Both the position numbers and the translations under genes were made by a program. The notes under the pieces were generated by a model. The model was not told the DNA's origin. It made no database searches and saw only the letters and a program-made list of their open reading frames with translations. This document shows, in pieces, positions 32,102-40,950 of a DNA stretch of 64,000 nt (within the stretch, counting starts at the first letter, position 1; every line of letters begins with the position of its first letter). The DNA is from JAEUPI01 sp963814435 (lineage in GTDB: Bacteria > Pseudomonadota > Gammaproteobacteria > Burkholderiales > Burkholderiaceae_C), in contig CAWFCV010000035.1 of the NCBI GenBank assembly GCA_963814435.1, positions 1 through 64,000 on the forward strand, in the 5' to 3' direction.

Positions 32102-34373
32102 ATGACGTTCCCGACCCAGCTGAACGACACGCGGGCCTTCGACATCGCGCGCGCGCTGCTCGAAGGATTCGACAAGCACTACCGCCTGTTCCGAGCGACC
32201 AGCGCAGCGGCCAAGGTGCGCTTCGAGACGGCCGACTGGCATGGCCAGCAGCGCGCGCAGCGCGAGCGCATCGAGTTCTACGACCGTCGCGTCGACGAGG
32301 CGGTGGAGCGCCTGCAGCGCGAGTTCGACACCGCCAACCTGTCGATGGACAGCTGGCAGCAGGCCAAGCTGCACTACATCGGGCTGCTCACCAACCACCA
32401 CCAGCCCGAGCTGGCCGAGACCTTCTTCAACTCGGTGACCACCAAGATCCTGCACCGCGACTACTTCCGCAACGACTTCATCTTCGTGCGGCCGGCGGTC
32501 TCCACCGAGTACATCGAGAACGACGAGCCGGCCGCGCTGCCGACCTACCGCGCCTACTACCCGACGCGCGACACGCTGCGCGACACGCTGCTGCGCGTGG
32601 TCGACAACTTCCAGCTGCAACGCCCGTTCGAGGACCTCGGGCGCGACGTCGACGAGGTGGTCGCCGCGCTGCGCAGCCTACACCGGCGAGGTGCGGCTGC
32701 GCACCAACTACCAGATCCAGGTGCTGTCGAGCCTGTTCTTCCGCAACAAGGGCGCCTACGTGGTCGGCAAGATCGTCAACGGTTTCAACGAGACGCCGTT
32801 CGCGCTGCCGATCCTGCATACGGACGACGGCCTGCTGGCCATCGACGCCGCGCTGTTCGGCGAGGACGACCTGCAGATGCTGTTCAGCTTCGCGCGCGCG
32901 TACTTCATGGTCGACATGGAGATCCCGAGCGCCTACGTGCAGTTCCTGCGCTCGCTGATGCCGAGGAAACCGCGCTCGGAGATCTACAACGCCCTCGGCC
33001 TGCAGAAGCAGGGCAAGAACCTCTTCTACCGCGACTTCCTGTACCACCTGCGCCATTCGAGCGATCGTTTTCGCATGGCACCGGGCATCAAGGGCATGGT
33101 GATGCTGGTGTTCGACCTGCCGTCGTTCCCGTTCGTGTTCAAAGTCATCATGGACTTCTACCCGCCGCAGAAGGACACCACGCGCGAACTCATCCAGCAG
33201 AAATACCGCCTGGTCAAGCAGCACGACCGGGTCGGCCGCATGGCCGACACGCTGGAATACAGCAACGTGGCCTTTCCGCGCCAGCGCTTCGAACCCGAGC
33301 TGATTGCCGACCTCAAGCACTTCTGCGGCAGCCTGGTCGAGGAATCCGGCGATGCGCTGCTGATCCGGCACCTGTACATCGAGCGGCGCATGATTCCGCT
33401 GAACATCTACCTGCACGACGCCGACAAGGGCCAGATCGAGTCGGCGGTGATCGAGTACGGCAACGCCATCAAGGACCTGGTGGCCGCCAACATCTTTCCC
33501 GGCGACATGCTGTTCAAGAACTTCGGCGTCACGCGCCAGGGCAAGGTGGTCTTCTACGACTACGACGAGATCGAGTACCTGACCGACTGCAACTTCCGCC
33601 GCGTGCCGCAGGCGCGCACCGAGGAGGAGGAGATGTCGGGCGAGATCTGGTACGCGGTCGGCCCGAAGGACGTGTTTCCCGAGACCTTCGGGCCCTTCCT
33701 GCTCGGCAACCCCGAGGTGCGCGAGGTGTTCATGCGCCACCATGCCGACCTGCTCGACGCGGCCTTCTGGCAGGGCCACAAGGAGCGCATCCTGGCCGGC
33801 CACGTGCACGACGTGTTTCCGTACGAGACCAGCCGGCGCTTCGTGCATCAGCGGCGACGGCAGATTGGCGCCGAGCGTGGCATGACCGGGCGCGACGCAT
33901 TCGAGCTGGCGAGCTTCGTCGTCACGGTGATCGGCCTGCCGTTCGCGATCGTGGTCTTCGTGCTGCAGCAGCGCAAGGAGCGCGAGAACGAGGAGGAGGA
34001 GGCCTACCAGCACCTCTCCGACGCGTACAACGATTTCCTGAAGATCGTGCTCGCCAACGCCGACCTGCACTTGCGCACCAACGCCGCGCTGCCCAGCCCG
34101 ACGGCCGAGCAGAACGAACGCATGATGGTAATTTTCGATATGTTGATCTCGCTCTTCGAACGGGCGTATCTTGTGGCCTACAAGAGCGAGATGGCCGAGA
34201 CCGAGCAGCGGCGCTGGAATTCCTGGGACGATTACATGCGCGAATGGTGCCGCCGCGACGATTTCTTCAACGCCTTGCCGTTGCTGCTGCGCGGCGAGGA
34301 CCCCGAGTTCCAGCGCTACATCTTGCGGGTGGCGCAGGAAGAGCGCGGCACCGCGCTGGTGTCTGTTTCTTGA
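32102..34373 (+). CDS. aceK: Isocitrate dehydrogenase kinase/phosphatase AceK, reading on into a membrane-anchored C-terminal domain
   Basis: Controls the branch point between the TCA cycle and glyoxylate shunt by phosphorylating and dephosphorylating isocitrate dehydrogenase. Residues 1 to about 585 are a full-length AceK: DIARALLEGFDKHYRLFRAT, VTTKILHRDYFRNDFIFVRP, VLSSLFFRNKGAYVVGKIVN, GIKGMVMLVFDLPSFPFVFK (ATP region), ERRMIPLNIYLHD, LFKNFGVTRQGKVVFYDYDE (catalytic loop) and VFPETFGPFLLGNPEVREVF. One extra C near 32680 breaks the frame. After DVFPYETSRRF the frame does not stop but enters a second domain at 33882 (separate entry). Either this is a fusion or a single extra base hides an AceK stop. 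Confidence 0.93.
33882..34373 (+). CDS. Single-pass membrane protein or AceK C-terminal extension
   Basis: 163 residues from an ATG in the same frame as aceK. A single transmembrane helix (FELASFVVTVIGLPFAIVVF, about 6-28) is followed by an acidic coiled-coil start (QQRKERENEEEEAYQHLSDA) and a helical domain (YNDFLKIVLANADLHLRTNA, then WNSWDDYMREWCRRDDFF) ending SVS. I know this layout as a stand-alone small membrane protein family without assigned function, not as part of AceK. The ATG overlaps a TGA in the neighbouring frame (ATGA). Removing one inserted base upstream would therefore end AceK there and make this a coupled separate gene. It would then sit between aceK and the thiolase gene. 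Confidence 0.7.
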   Translation: MTGRDAFELASFVVTVIGLPFAIVVFVLQQRKERENEEEEAYQHLSDAYNDFLKIVLANADLHLRTNAALPSPTAEQNERMMVIFDMLISLFERAYLVAYKSEMAETEQRRWNSWDDYMREWCRRDDFFNALPLLLRGEDPEFQRYILRVAQEERGTALVSVS

Positions 34374-34398
34374 CCGACCTGACAAGGAGCGTTTCATC

Positions 34399-35577
34399 AT
34401 GGCTGAATCCATCGTCATCGTTTCCGCCGCGCGCACGCCGATCGGCGGCCTGCTGGGCGACTTCTCGCCGCTGCAGGCGTGGGAGCTGGGCGCCGTGGCC
34501 ATCAAGTCCGCGGTCGAGCGCGCCGGCGTGCCCGGCGACGGCATCGACGAAGTGCTGATGGGCAACTGCCTGATGGCCGGCCAGGGCCAGGCGCCGGCGC
34601 GCCAGGCCATGCGCAAGGCCGGGCTGCCGGACTCCACCGGCGCCGTGACGCTGAGCAAGATGTGCGGCTCGGGCATGCGCGCGATGATGTTCGCGCACGA
34701 CATGCTGGCCGCGGGCAGCGCCAACGTGGTGCTGGCCGGAGGCATGGAGAGCATGACCAACGCGCCGCACCTGGCGTTCGCGCGCAAGGGCATCAAGTAC
34801 GGCGCGGCGCAGCTCTACGACCACATGGCGCTCGATGGCCTCGAGGACGCCTACGAGCGCGGCAAGGCGATGGGCGTGTTCGCCGAGCAATGCGTGGCCA
34901 AGTACGCCTTCAGCCGCGAGGCGCAGGACCAGTTCGCGATCGCCTCGACCCTGCGCGCCAAGGCGGCCAATGAGGACGGCAGCTTCGACTGGGAGATCGC
35001 GCCGGTGACCATTGTCGCCAAGGCCGGCGACACGGTCTTCAAGCGCGACGAGCAGCCGTTCAAGGCCAAGCTCGACAAGATCGCCGGCCTGAAGCCCGCG
35101 TTCAAGAAGGACGGCACGATCACGGCCGCGTCCTCGTCGAGCATCTCCGACGGTGCCGCCGCGCTGGTGCTGATGCGCGAGTCCACCGCCGCCAAGATGG
35201 GCGTCAAGCCGGTGGCGCGCATCGTCGCGCACGCGGTGCATGCGCAGGCACCCGACTGGTTCACCACCGCGCCGGTCGGCGCGATCCAGAAGGTGCTGAA
35301 GAAGTCCGGCTGGGACGCCAAGGCGGTGAACCTGTGGGAGGTGAACGAAGCCTTCGCCGCGGTCACGATGGCCGCGATGGCCGAGTTCCGCCTGCCGCAC
35401 GAGATCGTCAACGTGCACGGCGGCGCCTGCGCGATCGGCCACCCGATCGGCGCCAGCGGCGCGCGCATCGTCGTCACGCTGCTCGGTGCGTTGAGAAAGC
35501 GCGGGCTGAAGAAGGGCGTTGCCGCGTTGTGCATCGGCGGCGGCGAGGCCACGGCGATGGCGGTCGAGTTGCTTTGA
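34399..35577 (+). CDS. Acetyl-CoA C-acetyltransferase (thiolase II)
   Basis: Condenses two acetyl-CoA to acetoacetyl-CoA or does the reverse; 392 residues. The nucleophile Cys89 lies in LSKMCGSGMRAMM. NEAFAAVTMA and NVHGGACAIGHPIGASGARI carry the active-site Asn and His, and the second Cys is in ALCIGGGEATAM. Cys in GGACAIGHP replaces the more usual Ile or Val, a tolerated position. RBS AAGGAG lies upstream of ATG 34399. The neighbourhood (CoA-transferase, acyl-CoA dehydrogenases) suits ketone body, fatty acid or PHB metabolism; no phaC is visible to assign it to PHB. Confidence 0.93.
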   Translation: MAESIVIVSAARTPIGGLLGDFSPLQAWELGAVAIKSAVERAGVPGDGIDEVLMGNCLMAGQGQAPARQAMRKAGLPDSTGAVTLSKMCGSGMRAMMFAHDMLAAGSANVVLAGGMESMTNAPHLAFARKGIKYGAAQLYDHMALDGLEDAYERGKAMGVFAEQCVAKYAFSREAQDQFAIASTLRAKAANEDGSFDWEIAPVTIVAKAGDTVFKRDEQPFKAKLDKIAGLKPAFKKDGTITAASSSSISDGAAALVLMRESTAAKMGVKPVARIVAHAVHAQAPDWFTTAPVGAIQKVLKKSGWDAKAVNLWEVNEAFAAVTMAAMAEFRLPHEIVNVHGGACAIGHPIGASGARIVVTLLGALRKRGLKKGVAALCIGGGEATAMAVELL

Positions 35578-35640
35578 CGGCCCCGGGCCGCCTCGACACG
35601 CCGCTGGCGTGCAGGTCGCGGCGCGCGCGCCTGCGGCCGA

Positions 35641-37047
35641 ATGGATGAGGCCCGCGCGCGCCACGTGGTGCTGGTGCGCGCCTTCGACGCGACCGACAGC
35701 CCGCTGTGGACGCCGGAGGACCGCGCCTGGGCCAGCCGCTTGGCGGTCGAGACGGCGAGCGCGGACGCGACGCCCGAGCAGCTGCTGGCCGAGCGGGCGC
35801 GGCATGCGCTGCAGCGTCTGGCGCCGCGCGACCCCGGCGTGCGCCGCTGGCTTGCACAGTCGCTGTGGCGCTGGCCTTGGCTGCTGGGCGCGGCCGCGCT
35901 CGCCGGCATGACCGGCTTGATGGCCGATCTGCTCGGGCGCTCGTCGCACATCGATCTGCTCACGCCGCCGGTGTGGGGCGTCATCGCGTGGAACCTCGTC
36001 GTCTACCTGCTCCTGCTGGTCGGCCTGGCGCGCCGCACGGCGCGGCCGACGGGCGGGCTGCGCCGGCGGTTGCTGGCGGCATGGCAAAGGTTGCCCGCGG
36101 CCGGGCCGCTGCGGGTGGCGGCAGCGCATTGGGCGCAGTTGTCGGCGCCGTTGCAGTGGTCCCGCGCGTCGGCACTGCTGCACACCGCCGCGGCGGCGCT
36201 CGCGCTGGGCTTGATCGCCAGCCTTTACTTGCGCGGGCTGGTGTTCGATTTCCGGGTCGGCTGGCAGAGCACGTTCCTCGACGCGGCCAGCGTGCGGCAA
36301 TGGCTGGCGGCGCTGCTGGCGCCGGCCAGCGCAGTCACTGGCATCGGCGTGCCCGACACCGCGGCGATCGAGGCGATGCGGCTCACCCCGGCGGCACCCC
36401 TGGGCCAGACCAGCGCGGCGCCGTGGATTCACCTGTTTGCCACGACGCTGGCGTTGTTCGTCGTCGGCCCGCGTCTGGTCTTGGCGCTGGCGGCGGTGTT
36501 GCAGGCATTCGTGCGCGCGCGCGCGCTGGTGGTGCCGGTCGACGACCCGGCGCTCGAGCCGCTGCTGCGACGCCATCGCGGCGGGCCGCCGCGGGTGCGC
36601 CTGCTGCCCTACGCCGCGCCGCCCGGCGCGCAGGCGGCGCTGGGGCTGCGCGCGATGCTGGCGCGCATCTATGGCGACGAGCTGCAGCTGCAGATGGCCG
36701 AGGTCACGCCGATCGGCGACGAAGAGGCGGCTGCCGGCCGTGCGGCCGCGGCGCCGGCGACGCTGCGCGTCGTCCTGGTCGAGCTGGGCGCCACGCCCGA
36801 GGCGGAACACCACGGACGATTGCTGAAGGCGCTTCGCGAGGTCGAGACGCCGGCGCCGCTGCTGCTGGTGGTCGATGAGGCGGCGTTCCTGCGCCGCTTT
36901 GCCGGCATCCCCGCGCGCGCCGACGAGCGCCGCGCGGCCTGGCGCTCGTTCGCGGCCGAGCACGACGTGCCGGTATGCTGCATCGATCTCGAGTCGCCCG
37001 ATCCGGCGCCGGCCGAGGCGGCATTGAAGCAGGCGCTGCGGCCATGA
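35641..37047 (+). CDS. DUF2868 membrane protein
   Basis: 468-residue inner-membrane protein of the DUF2868 family, function unknown. The N-terminal cytosolic part (1-75) contains ARARHVVLVRAFDATDSPLW. Four hydrophobic segments follow: WPWLLGAAALAGMTGLMADL (about 78-98), VWGVIAWNLVVYLLLLVGLA (about 111-130), LLHTAAAALALGLIASLYL (about 180-200) and LFATTLALFVVGPRLVLALA (about 265-290). The C-terminal soluble domain (300-468) is Arg/Ala-rich with alternating beta/alpha character (LRVVLVELGATPEAEHHGRL, APLLLVVDEAAFLRRFAGIP) and looks like a Rossmann-type or GTPase-like regulatory domain. It is translationally coupled to the GTPase gene downstream by an ATGA overlap. Confidence 0.83.
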   Translation: MDEARARHVVLVRAFDATDSPLWTPEDRAWASRLAVETASADATPEQLLAERARHALQRLAPRDPGVRRWLAQSLWRWPWLLGAAALAGMTGLMADLLGRSSHIDLLTPPVWGVIAWNLVVYLLLLVGLARRTARPTGGLRRRLLAAWQRLPAAGPLRVAAAHWAQLSAPLQWSRASALLHTAAAALALGLIASLYLRGLVFDFRVGWQSTFLDAASVRQWLAALLAPASAVTGIGVPDTAAIEAMRLTPAAPLGQTSAAPWIHLFATTLALFVVGPRLVLALAAVLQAFVRARALVVPVDDPALEPLLRRHRGGPPRVRLLPYAAPPGAQAALGLRAMLARIYGDELQLQMAEVTPIGDEEAAAGRAAAAPATLRVVLVELGATPEAEHHGRLLKALREVETPAPLLLVVDEAAFLRRFAGIPARADERRAAWRSFAAEHDVPVCCIDLESPDPAPAEAALKQALRP

Positions 37048-38555
37048 GCGAGACCATCGCGCTGTGCCTCGTCTCGCACACCAACGCGGGCAAGACCACG
37101 CTGGCGCGCACGCTGCTGCAGCGTGACATCGGCGAGGTGCGCGACGCACCGCATGTCACCGAATTCGCCGAGGATCATCTGCTGCTGGGCAGCGCCGACG
37201 GCGACGAACTGCGCCTGTGGGACACGCCGGGCTTCGGCGACAGCGTGCGGCTGATGCGCCGCCTGCGCCAACTCGGCAATCCGATCGGCTGGTTCCTGGG
37301 CGCGGTGTGGGATCGCTGGCGCGACCGCGCCTTCTGGTCCAGCCAGCAGGCGCTGCGCGAGGTGCGCGACCACGCCGACGTCGTGCTCTACCTGGTCAAT
37401 GCGGCCGAGTCGCCGCAGGCCGCGGGCTACGTGGCGCCGGAGATGGAGCTGCTGGCCTGGACCGGCAAGCCGGTCATCGTGCTGCTCAACCAGCTCGGCG
37501 CGCCGCGCCCGGCCAGTGCCGAAGCGTCCGACGTCGAAGCCTGGCAGCGCCATCTGCAGGTGCGCGCGCGCGTGGTCCGCGTGCTGCCGATGGATGCGTT
37601 CGCGCGCTGCTGGGTGCAGGAGCTGACGCTGCTGCGCGCCGTCGAGTCGGAGTTGAGCGGTGACAAGCTGGACGCGATGGGCCGGCTGCGCGACACCTGG
37701 GTGCGCTCGCGCTGGGCCACCTTCGAGCGCGCGCTGTCGATCCTGTCGCGCAGCGTCGCGCGGCTGGCCGCCGCGCGCCAGCCGGTACAGCCGGGTGTCG
37801 GGCTGGCCGATACGGTCAAGCGTCTGGGCAACCTGCTGGCGCCGCTGGTCGGCGCGACCGCGCGCGATGACGATGCAGCGGCGCAGGCGCAGCGTGCCCT
37901 TGCCGCTGCGTTCGACGACGAGGTGCGCGCCGGCACCGCCGAACTGATCGCGCTGCACGGCCTTGAAGGTCGCGCGCAGGGCGAGATCCTGTCGCGCGTG
38001 GCCACGCAGTTCGAGCGCCGCGCGCGTGTCGACGAGGGCAAGGCGGCGGTGCTCGGCGGCATGTTGAGCGGCGCGCTGGCCGGGCTGAAGGCCGACTTGG
38101 CGAGCGGCGGCCTGACGCTCGGCGGCGGCCTGCTCGCCGGCGGCCTGCTCGGCGCGCTGGGCGGCGCGGGCCTGGCGCGCGGCATCAACGTGATGCGCGG
38201 CGGCGGGCCGCCGTGGGTGGGCTGGAGCGCCGAGGCGCTGGGTCCGATCGTCGAATCGGCGCTGTTGCGCTACCTGGCGGTGGCGCATTTCGGCCGCGGC
38301 CGCGGCGAGTGGGCCGAGGGCGAGGCGCCGCCGCATTGGCGCGAGGTGGTGGCCGCCGCACTGGCGCCGCGGCAGGCCGAATTGCAGTCGCTGTGGTCGT
38401 CGCGCAGCGTGCGGCTGGACGGGCCCGACGACCGTGACCGGCTCGCGCAGGCGCTGCAGCCGCTGATGCGTGGTGCCGCGTGCGACGCGCTGGCGGCCTT
38501 GTACCCGGCCGACTGGGCGGCGCTGCAGCCGGCCGCCGGCGCCGGGCCGGCCTGA
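37044..38555 (+). CDS. DUF3482 GTPase
   Basis: 503-residue GTP-binding protein. The G1 loop is SHTNAGKTTL (11-20), a Thr at 39 can serve as G2, G3 is DTPGFGD (60-66), and G4 is degenerate (LLNQLG in place of NKxD). Residues about 330-390 are a long Gly/Ala/Leu stretch (GMLSGALAGLKADLASGGLT, then LLAGGLLGALGGAGLARG) resembling a membrane-inserting glycine-zipper hairpin. The C-terminal 110 residues are soluble and helical. Such proteins occur next to DUF2868 in many proteobacteria, and the overlap with that gene suggests they act as one membrane complex. Role not established. Confidence 0.85.
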   Translation: MSETIALCLVSHTNAGKTTLARTLLQRDIGEVRDAPHVTEFAEDHLLLGSADGDELRLWDTPGFGDSVRLMRRLRQLGNPIGWFLGAVWDRWRDRAFWSSQQALREVRDHADVVLYLVNAAESPQAAGYVAPEMELLAWTGKPVIVLLNQLGAPRPASAEASDVEAWQRHLQVRARVVRVLPMDAFARCWVQELTLLRAVESELSGDKLDAMGRLRDTWVRSRWATFERALSILSRSVARLAAARQPVQPGVGLADTVKRLGNLLAPLVGATARDDDAAAQAQRALAAAFDDEVRAGTAELIALHGLEGRAQGEILSRVATQFERRARVDEGKAAVLGGMLSGALAGLKADLASGGLTLGGGLLAGGLLGALGGAGLARGINVMRGGGPPWVGWSAEALGPIVESALLRYLAVAHFGRGRGEWAEGEAPPHWREVVAAALAPRQAELQSLWSSRSVRLDGPDDRDRLAQALQPLMRGAACDALAALYPADWAALQPAAGAGPA

Positions 38556-38646
38556 CGGCCTGGCGCGAGGGCCACCGCCGCATCGCGCACAATGCCGGCG
38601 TTCGGCGTGCGCCATTGCAACGCGGACAACACCCAATCGGCCCCTC

Positions 38647-39312
38647 ATGAAGGTTCTCGTTCTCGGCGCCTCGCGTGGCATCGGCCTGGAGCTGGTGCGC
38701 CAGTACTGTGCCGATGGCTGCGCCGTGATCGCCACCGCGCGCGATGACGACGGCGTGGCCCGACTGGCCGCGCTGGGCGCGACCGCGCTGACGCTGGACG
38801 TCACGCAGCAGGCCAGTTGCGCCGGGCTCGCCTGGTCACTCGACGGCGAAGCCTTCGATGCGGCATGGCTCGTGGCCGGCCTGTACGGCCCGCGCACGCT
38901 GGGGCTGGACGCGCCATCGCCGGCCGACTTCGACGCCGTGATGCACACCAACGTGCTGGCTGCGATGCGGCTGTTGCCGCTGGTGGCCGGGCACCTGCAG
39001 CCGGGCGGCCGGCTCGCCGTGTTGTCGTCGCGTATGGGCTCGATCGGCCTGCGCACCTCGGCCAGCGGCTGGCTGTACCGAGCCTCGAAGGCGGCGCTGA
39101 ACTCGCTGGTCAAGGACGCGTCCCTGGTGCTCGCCGGCCGGGCGATCTGCGTCGCGTTTCATCCGGGCTGGGTGAAGACCGATATGGGCGGCGTGCAGGC
39201 CACGCTCGACGCGGGCGCCAGTGCGGCCGACCTGCGTCGCACGCTGCACGCGCTGGCGCCCGAGCAGACCGGGAGCTTCCTCAACCACGACGGCCAACCG
39301 CTGGCCTGGTAG
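38647..39312 (+). CDS. Short-chain dehydrogenase/reductase
   Basis: NAD(P)-dependent SDR of 221 residues. The nucleotide loop GASRGIGLELVRQ (7-19), LVAGLYGP (replacing NNAG), catalytic Ser in AVLSSRMGSIG, and the YxxxK motif in YRASKAALNSLVKD are present. FHPGWVKTDMGG is the usual post-active-site PG motif. It resembles C-factor-type SDRs more than fatty-acid FabG. It lies 15 bp before the acyl-CoA dehydrogenase gene and is probably co-transcribed. Confidence 0.88.
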   Translation: MKVLVLGASRGIGLELVRQYCADGCAVIATARDDDGVARLAALGATALTLDVTQQASCAGLAWSLDGEAFDAAWLVAGLYGPRTLGLDAPSPADFDAVMHTNVLAAMRLLPLVAGHLQPGGRLAVLSSRMGSIGLRTSASGWLYRASKAALNSLVKDASLVLAGRAICVAFHPGWVKTDMGGVQATLDAGASAADLRRTLHALAPEQTGSFLNHDGQPLAW

Positions 39313-39327
39313 CGCGGAGACACCCTC

Positions 39328-40458
39328 ATGCTGTTGAGTGACGACCACCGCGCGGTGCAGGACGCCGTGCGCGCCTACGTGCAGGACCGCATCGCGCCGC
39401 AGGCCGCGCGCTGGGACCAGTCGCACCACTTCCCGAAGGCCGAGCTGCGCGGCCTGGCCGAGCTCGGCTGCTACGGCGTGGCCGTGCCGGCCGAATACGA
39501 CGGTGCCGGGCTCGACTACCTGGCGCTGGCGATCATCATCGAGGAGATCGCCGCCGGCGACGGCGCGACCAGCACCGTGGTCAGCGTCAACAACTGCCCG
39601 GTGTGCTCGATCCTGATGGCCTTCGCCAACGAGGCGCAGAAGCAGCAGTTCCTCAGGCCGCTGGCGCGCGGCGACATGCTCGGCGCGTTCTGCCTCACCG
39701 AGCCGCATGTCGGCAGCGAGGCCGGCGGCCTGAAGACCACGGCACGTCGTGACGGCGACCACTACGTGCTCGACGGCGTCAAGCAGTTCATCACCAGCGG
39801 CAAGAACGGCGACGTCGCGGTCGTGATGGCGGTCACCGACAAGGCCGCCGGCAAGAAGGGCATCAGCGCGTTCGTCGTGCCGACCTCGACACCGGGCTAC
39901 ACGGTGGCGCGCATCGAGGCCAAGATGGGCCAGCACGCCAGCGACACGGCGCAGATCGTGTTCGAAAACTGCCGCATCCCCGCCGCCTACCGGCTGGCCG
40001 ACGAAGGCGTGGGCCTGAAGATCGCGCTGTCGGGGCTGGAGGGTGGGCGCATCGGCATTGCCAGCCAGGCGGTGGGCATGGCGCGCGCCGCGTTCGAGGC
40101 GGCGCTCGCCTATGCCAAGGAGCGCAAGGCGTTCGGCCAGCCGATCTTCGAGCACCAGGCTGTGCAGTTCAAGCTCGCCGACATGGCCACGCAGATCGAG
40201 GCCGCGCGCCAGCTGATCTGGCATGCCGCGAGCCTGAAGGATGCCGGCCGGCCCTGCCTGAAGGAAGCGGCGATGGCCAAGCTCAACGCCAGCGAGATGG
40301 CCGAGCGTGTCTGTTCGGCGGCGATCCAGGTCTTCGGCGGCTATGGCTACGTCAGCGACTTCCCGGTCGAGCGCATCTACCGCGACGTGCGGGTGTGCCA
40401 GATCTACGAGGGCACGAGCGAGGTGCAGAAGATCCTCATCGGCCGCGCGCTGGCGTAG
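39328..40458 (+). CDS. Acyl-CoA dehydrogenase
   Basis: FAD enzyme introducing the 2,3-double bond in short-chain acyl-CoA; 376 residues and intact. Key blocks are EEIAAGDGATSTVVSVNN, FCLTEPHVGSEAGGLKTTA (FAD binding), VLDGVKQFITSGKNGDVAVV, AKMGQHASDTAQIVFENCRI, YAKERKAFGQPIFEHQAVQF, and YRDVRVCQIYEGTSEVQKIL with the catalytic Glu. It is distinct from the isovaleryl-CoA dehydrogenase at the end of the window and resembles butyryl-CoA dehydrogenase-type enzymes. Substrate length is not predictable by eye. Confidence 0.93.
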   Translation: MLLSDDHRAVQDAVRAYVQDRIAPQAARWDQSHHFPKAELRGLAELGCYGVAVPAEYDGAGLDYLALAIIIEEIAAGDGATSTVVSVNNCPVCSILMAFANEAQKQQFLRPLARGDMLGAFCLTEPHVGSEAGGLKTTARRDGDHYVLDGVKQFITSGKNGDVAVVMAVTDKAAGKKGISAFVVPTSTPGYTVARIEAKMGQHASDTAQIVFENCRIPAAYRLADEGVGLKIALSGLEGGRIGIASQAVGMARAAFEAALAYAKERKAFGQPIFEHQAVQFKLADMATQIEAARQLIWHAASLKDAGRPCLKEAAMAKLNASEMAERVCSAAIQVFGGYGYVSDFPVERIYRDVRVCQIYEGTSEVQKILIGRALA

Positions 40459-40512
40459 CCAGGGCGATGGCTGGTGAAGCGCGGGTCGAACTCGGCGCCT
40501 GCACTTCGTGCC

Positions 40513-40899
40513 ATGGACACGACGTTCGAGCAGCGGTTTTCACTTCGGGTGCCCTTCGACGAGTTCCGCGTCTGGGCACTGCGGATGCGCCCGTCGATGG
40601 TCGGCGACGTGATCGAAGCGGGCTGCGTCGGCGTTCTTGAATACGTGTGCACGAAACTGCCGAACAACATCGTCGATCATTCCGGGGCGAGCACGGCGGA
40701 AATGGATTTCGACTGGAATGCGAACTCGGTCGTGCTCCACATTGAGGACGACGGCCCTGGCATCTTCGAAGTCGTACGTGAATCGAATGGACTGGCTTCA
40801 CTGGAAGATGCAGCCCTGCTGTTGCTGAAGGGCAAGGTCATCGCATGCTCAAACATGTCGGATTCGCTCGTGGCAACGAGGCTTCGTGATGCCCCATGA
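40513..40899 (+). CDS. Truncated GHKL ATPase-domain protein
   Basis: 128 residues. It keeps an N-box (LPNNIVDHSG) and G1 box (IEDDGPGIFEVV) of the histidine-kinase-type ATPase fold, followed by LASLEDAALLLLKGKV. Related proteins continue after KGK with a threonine-rich stretch and the second glycine box (GEG); here the frame diverges to SNMSDSLVATRLRDAP and stops, so the ATP lid is lacking. None of the other frames downstream restores it. The relatives usually pair with a STAS-like partner, which is absent here. Composition is somewhat lower in GC than neighbours. It is probably an eroded or imported fragment. Confidence 0.65.
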   Translation: MDTTFEQRFSLRVPFDEFRVWALRMRPSMVGDVIEAGCVGVLEYVCTKLPNNIVDHSGASTAEMDFDWNANSVVLHIEDDGPGIFEVVRESNGLASLEDAALLLLKGKVIACSNMSDSLVATRLRDAP

Positions 40900-40950
40900 T
40901 TGGCAACCACAGGCCGAGCCGTTGCCCAGCGCCCGTCGGCCGGGCCATGG

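Noticed and set aside
34267..37149. Very long open frame on the minus strand (about 960 codons) opposite the thiolase and DUF2868 genes
   Set aside because: High-GC antisense artefact: Arg/Gln/Ala-rich, no recognisable domain, and the plus strand holds a canonical thiolase and a coupled gene pair.
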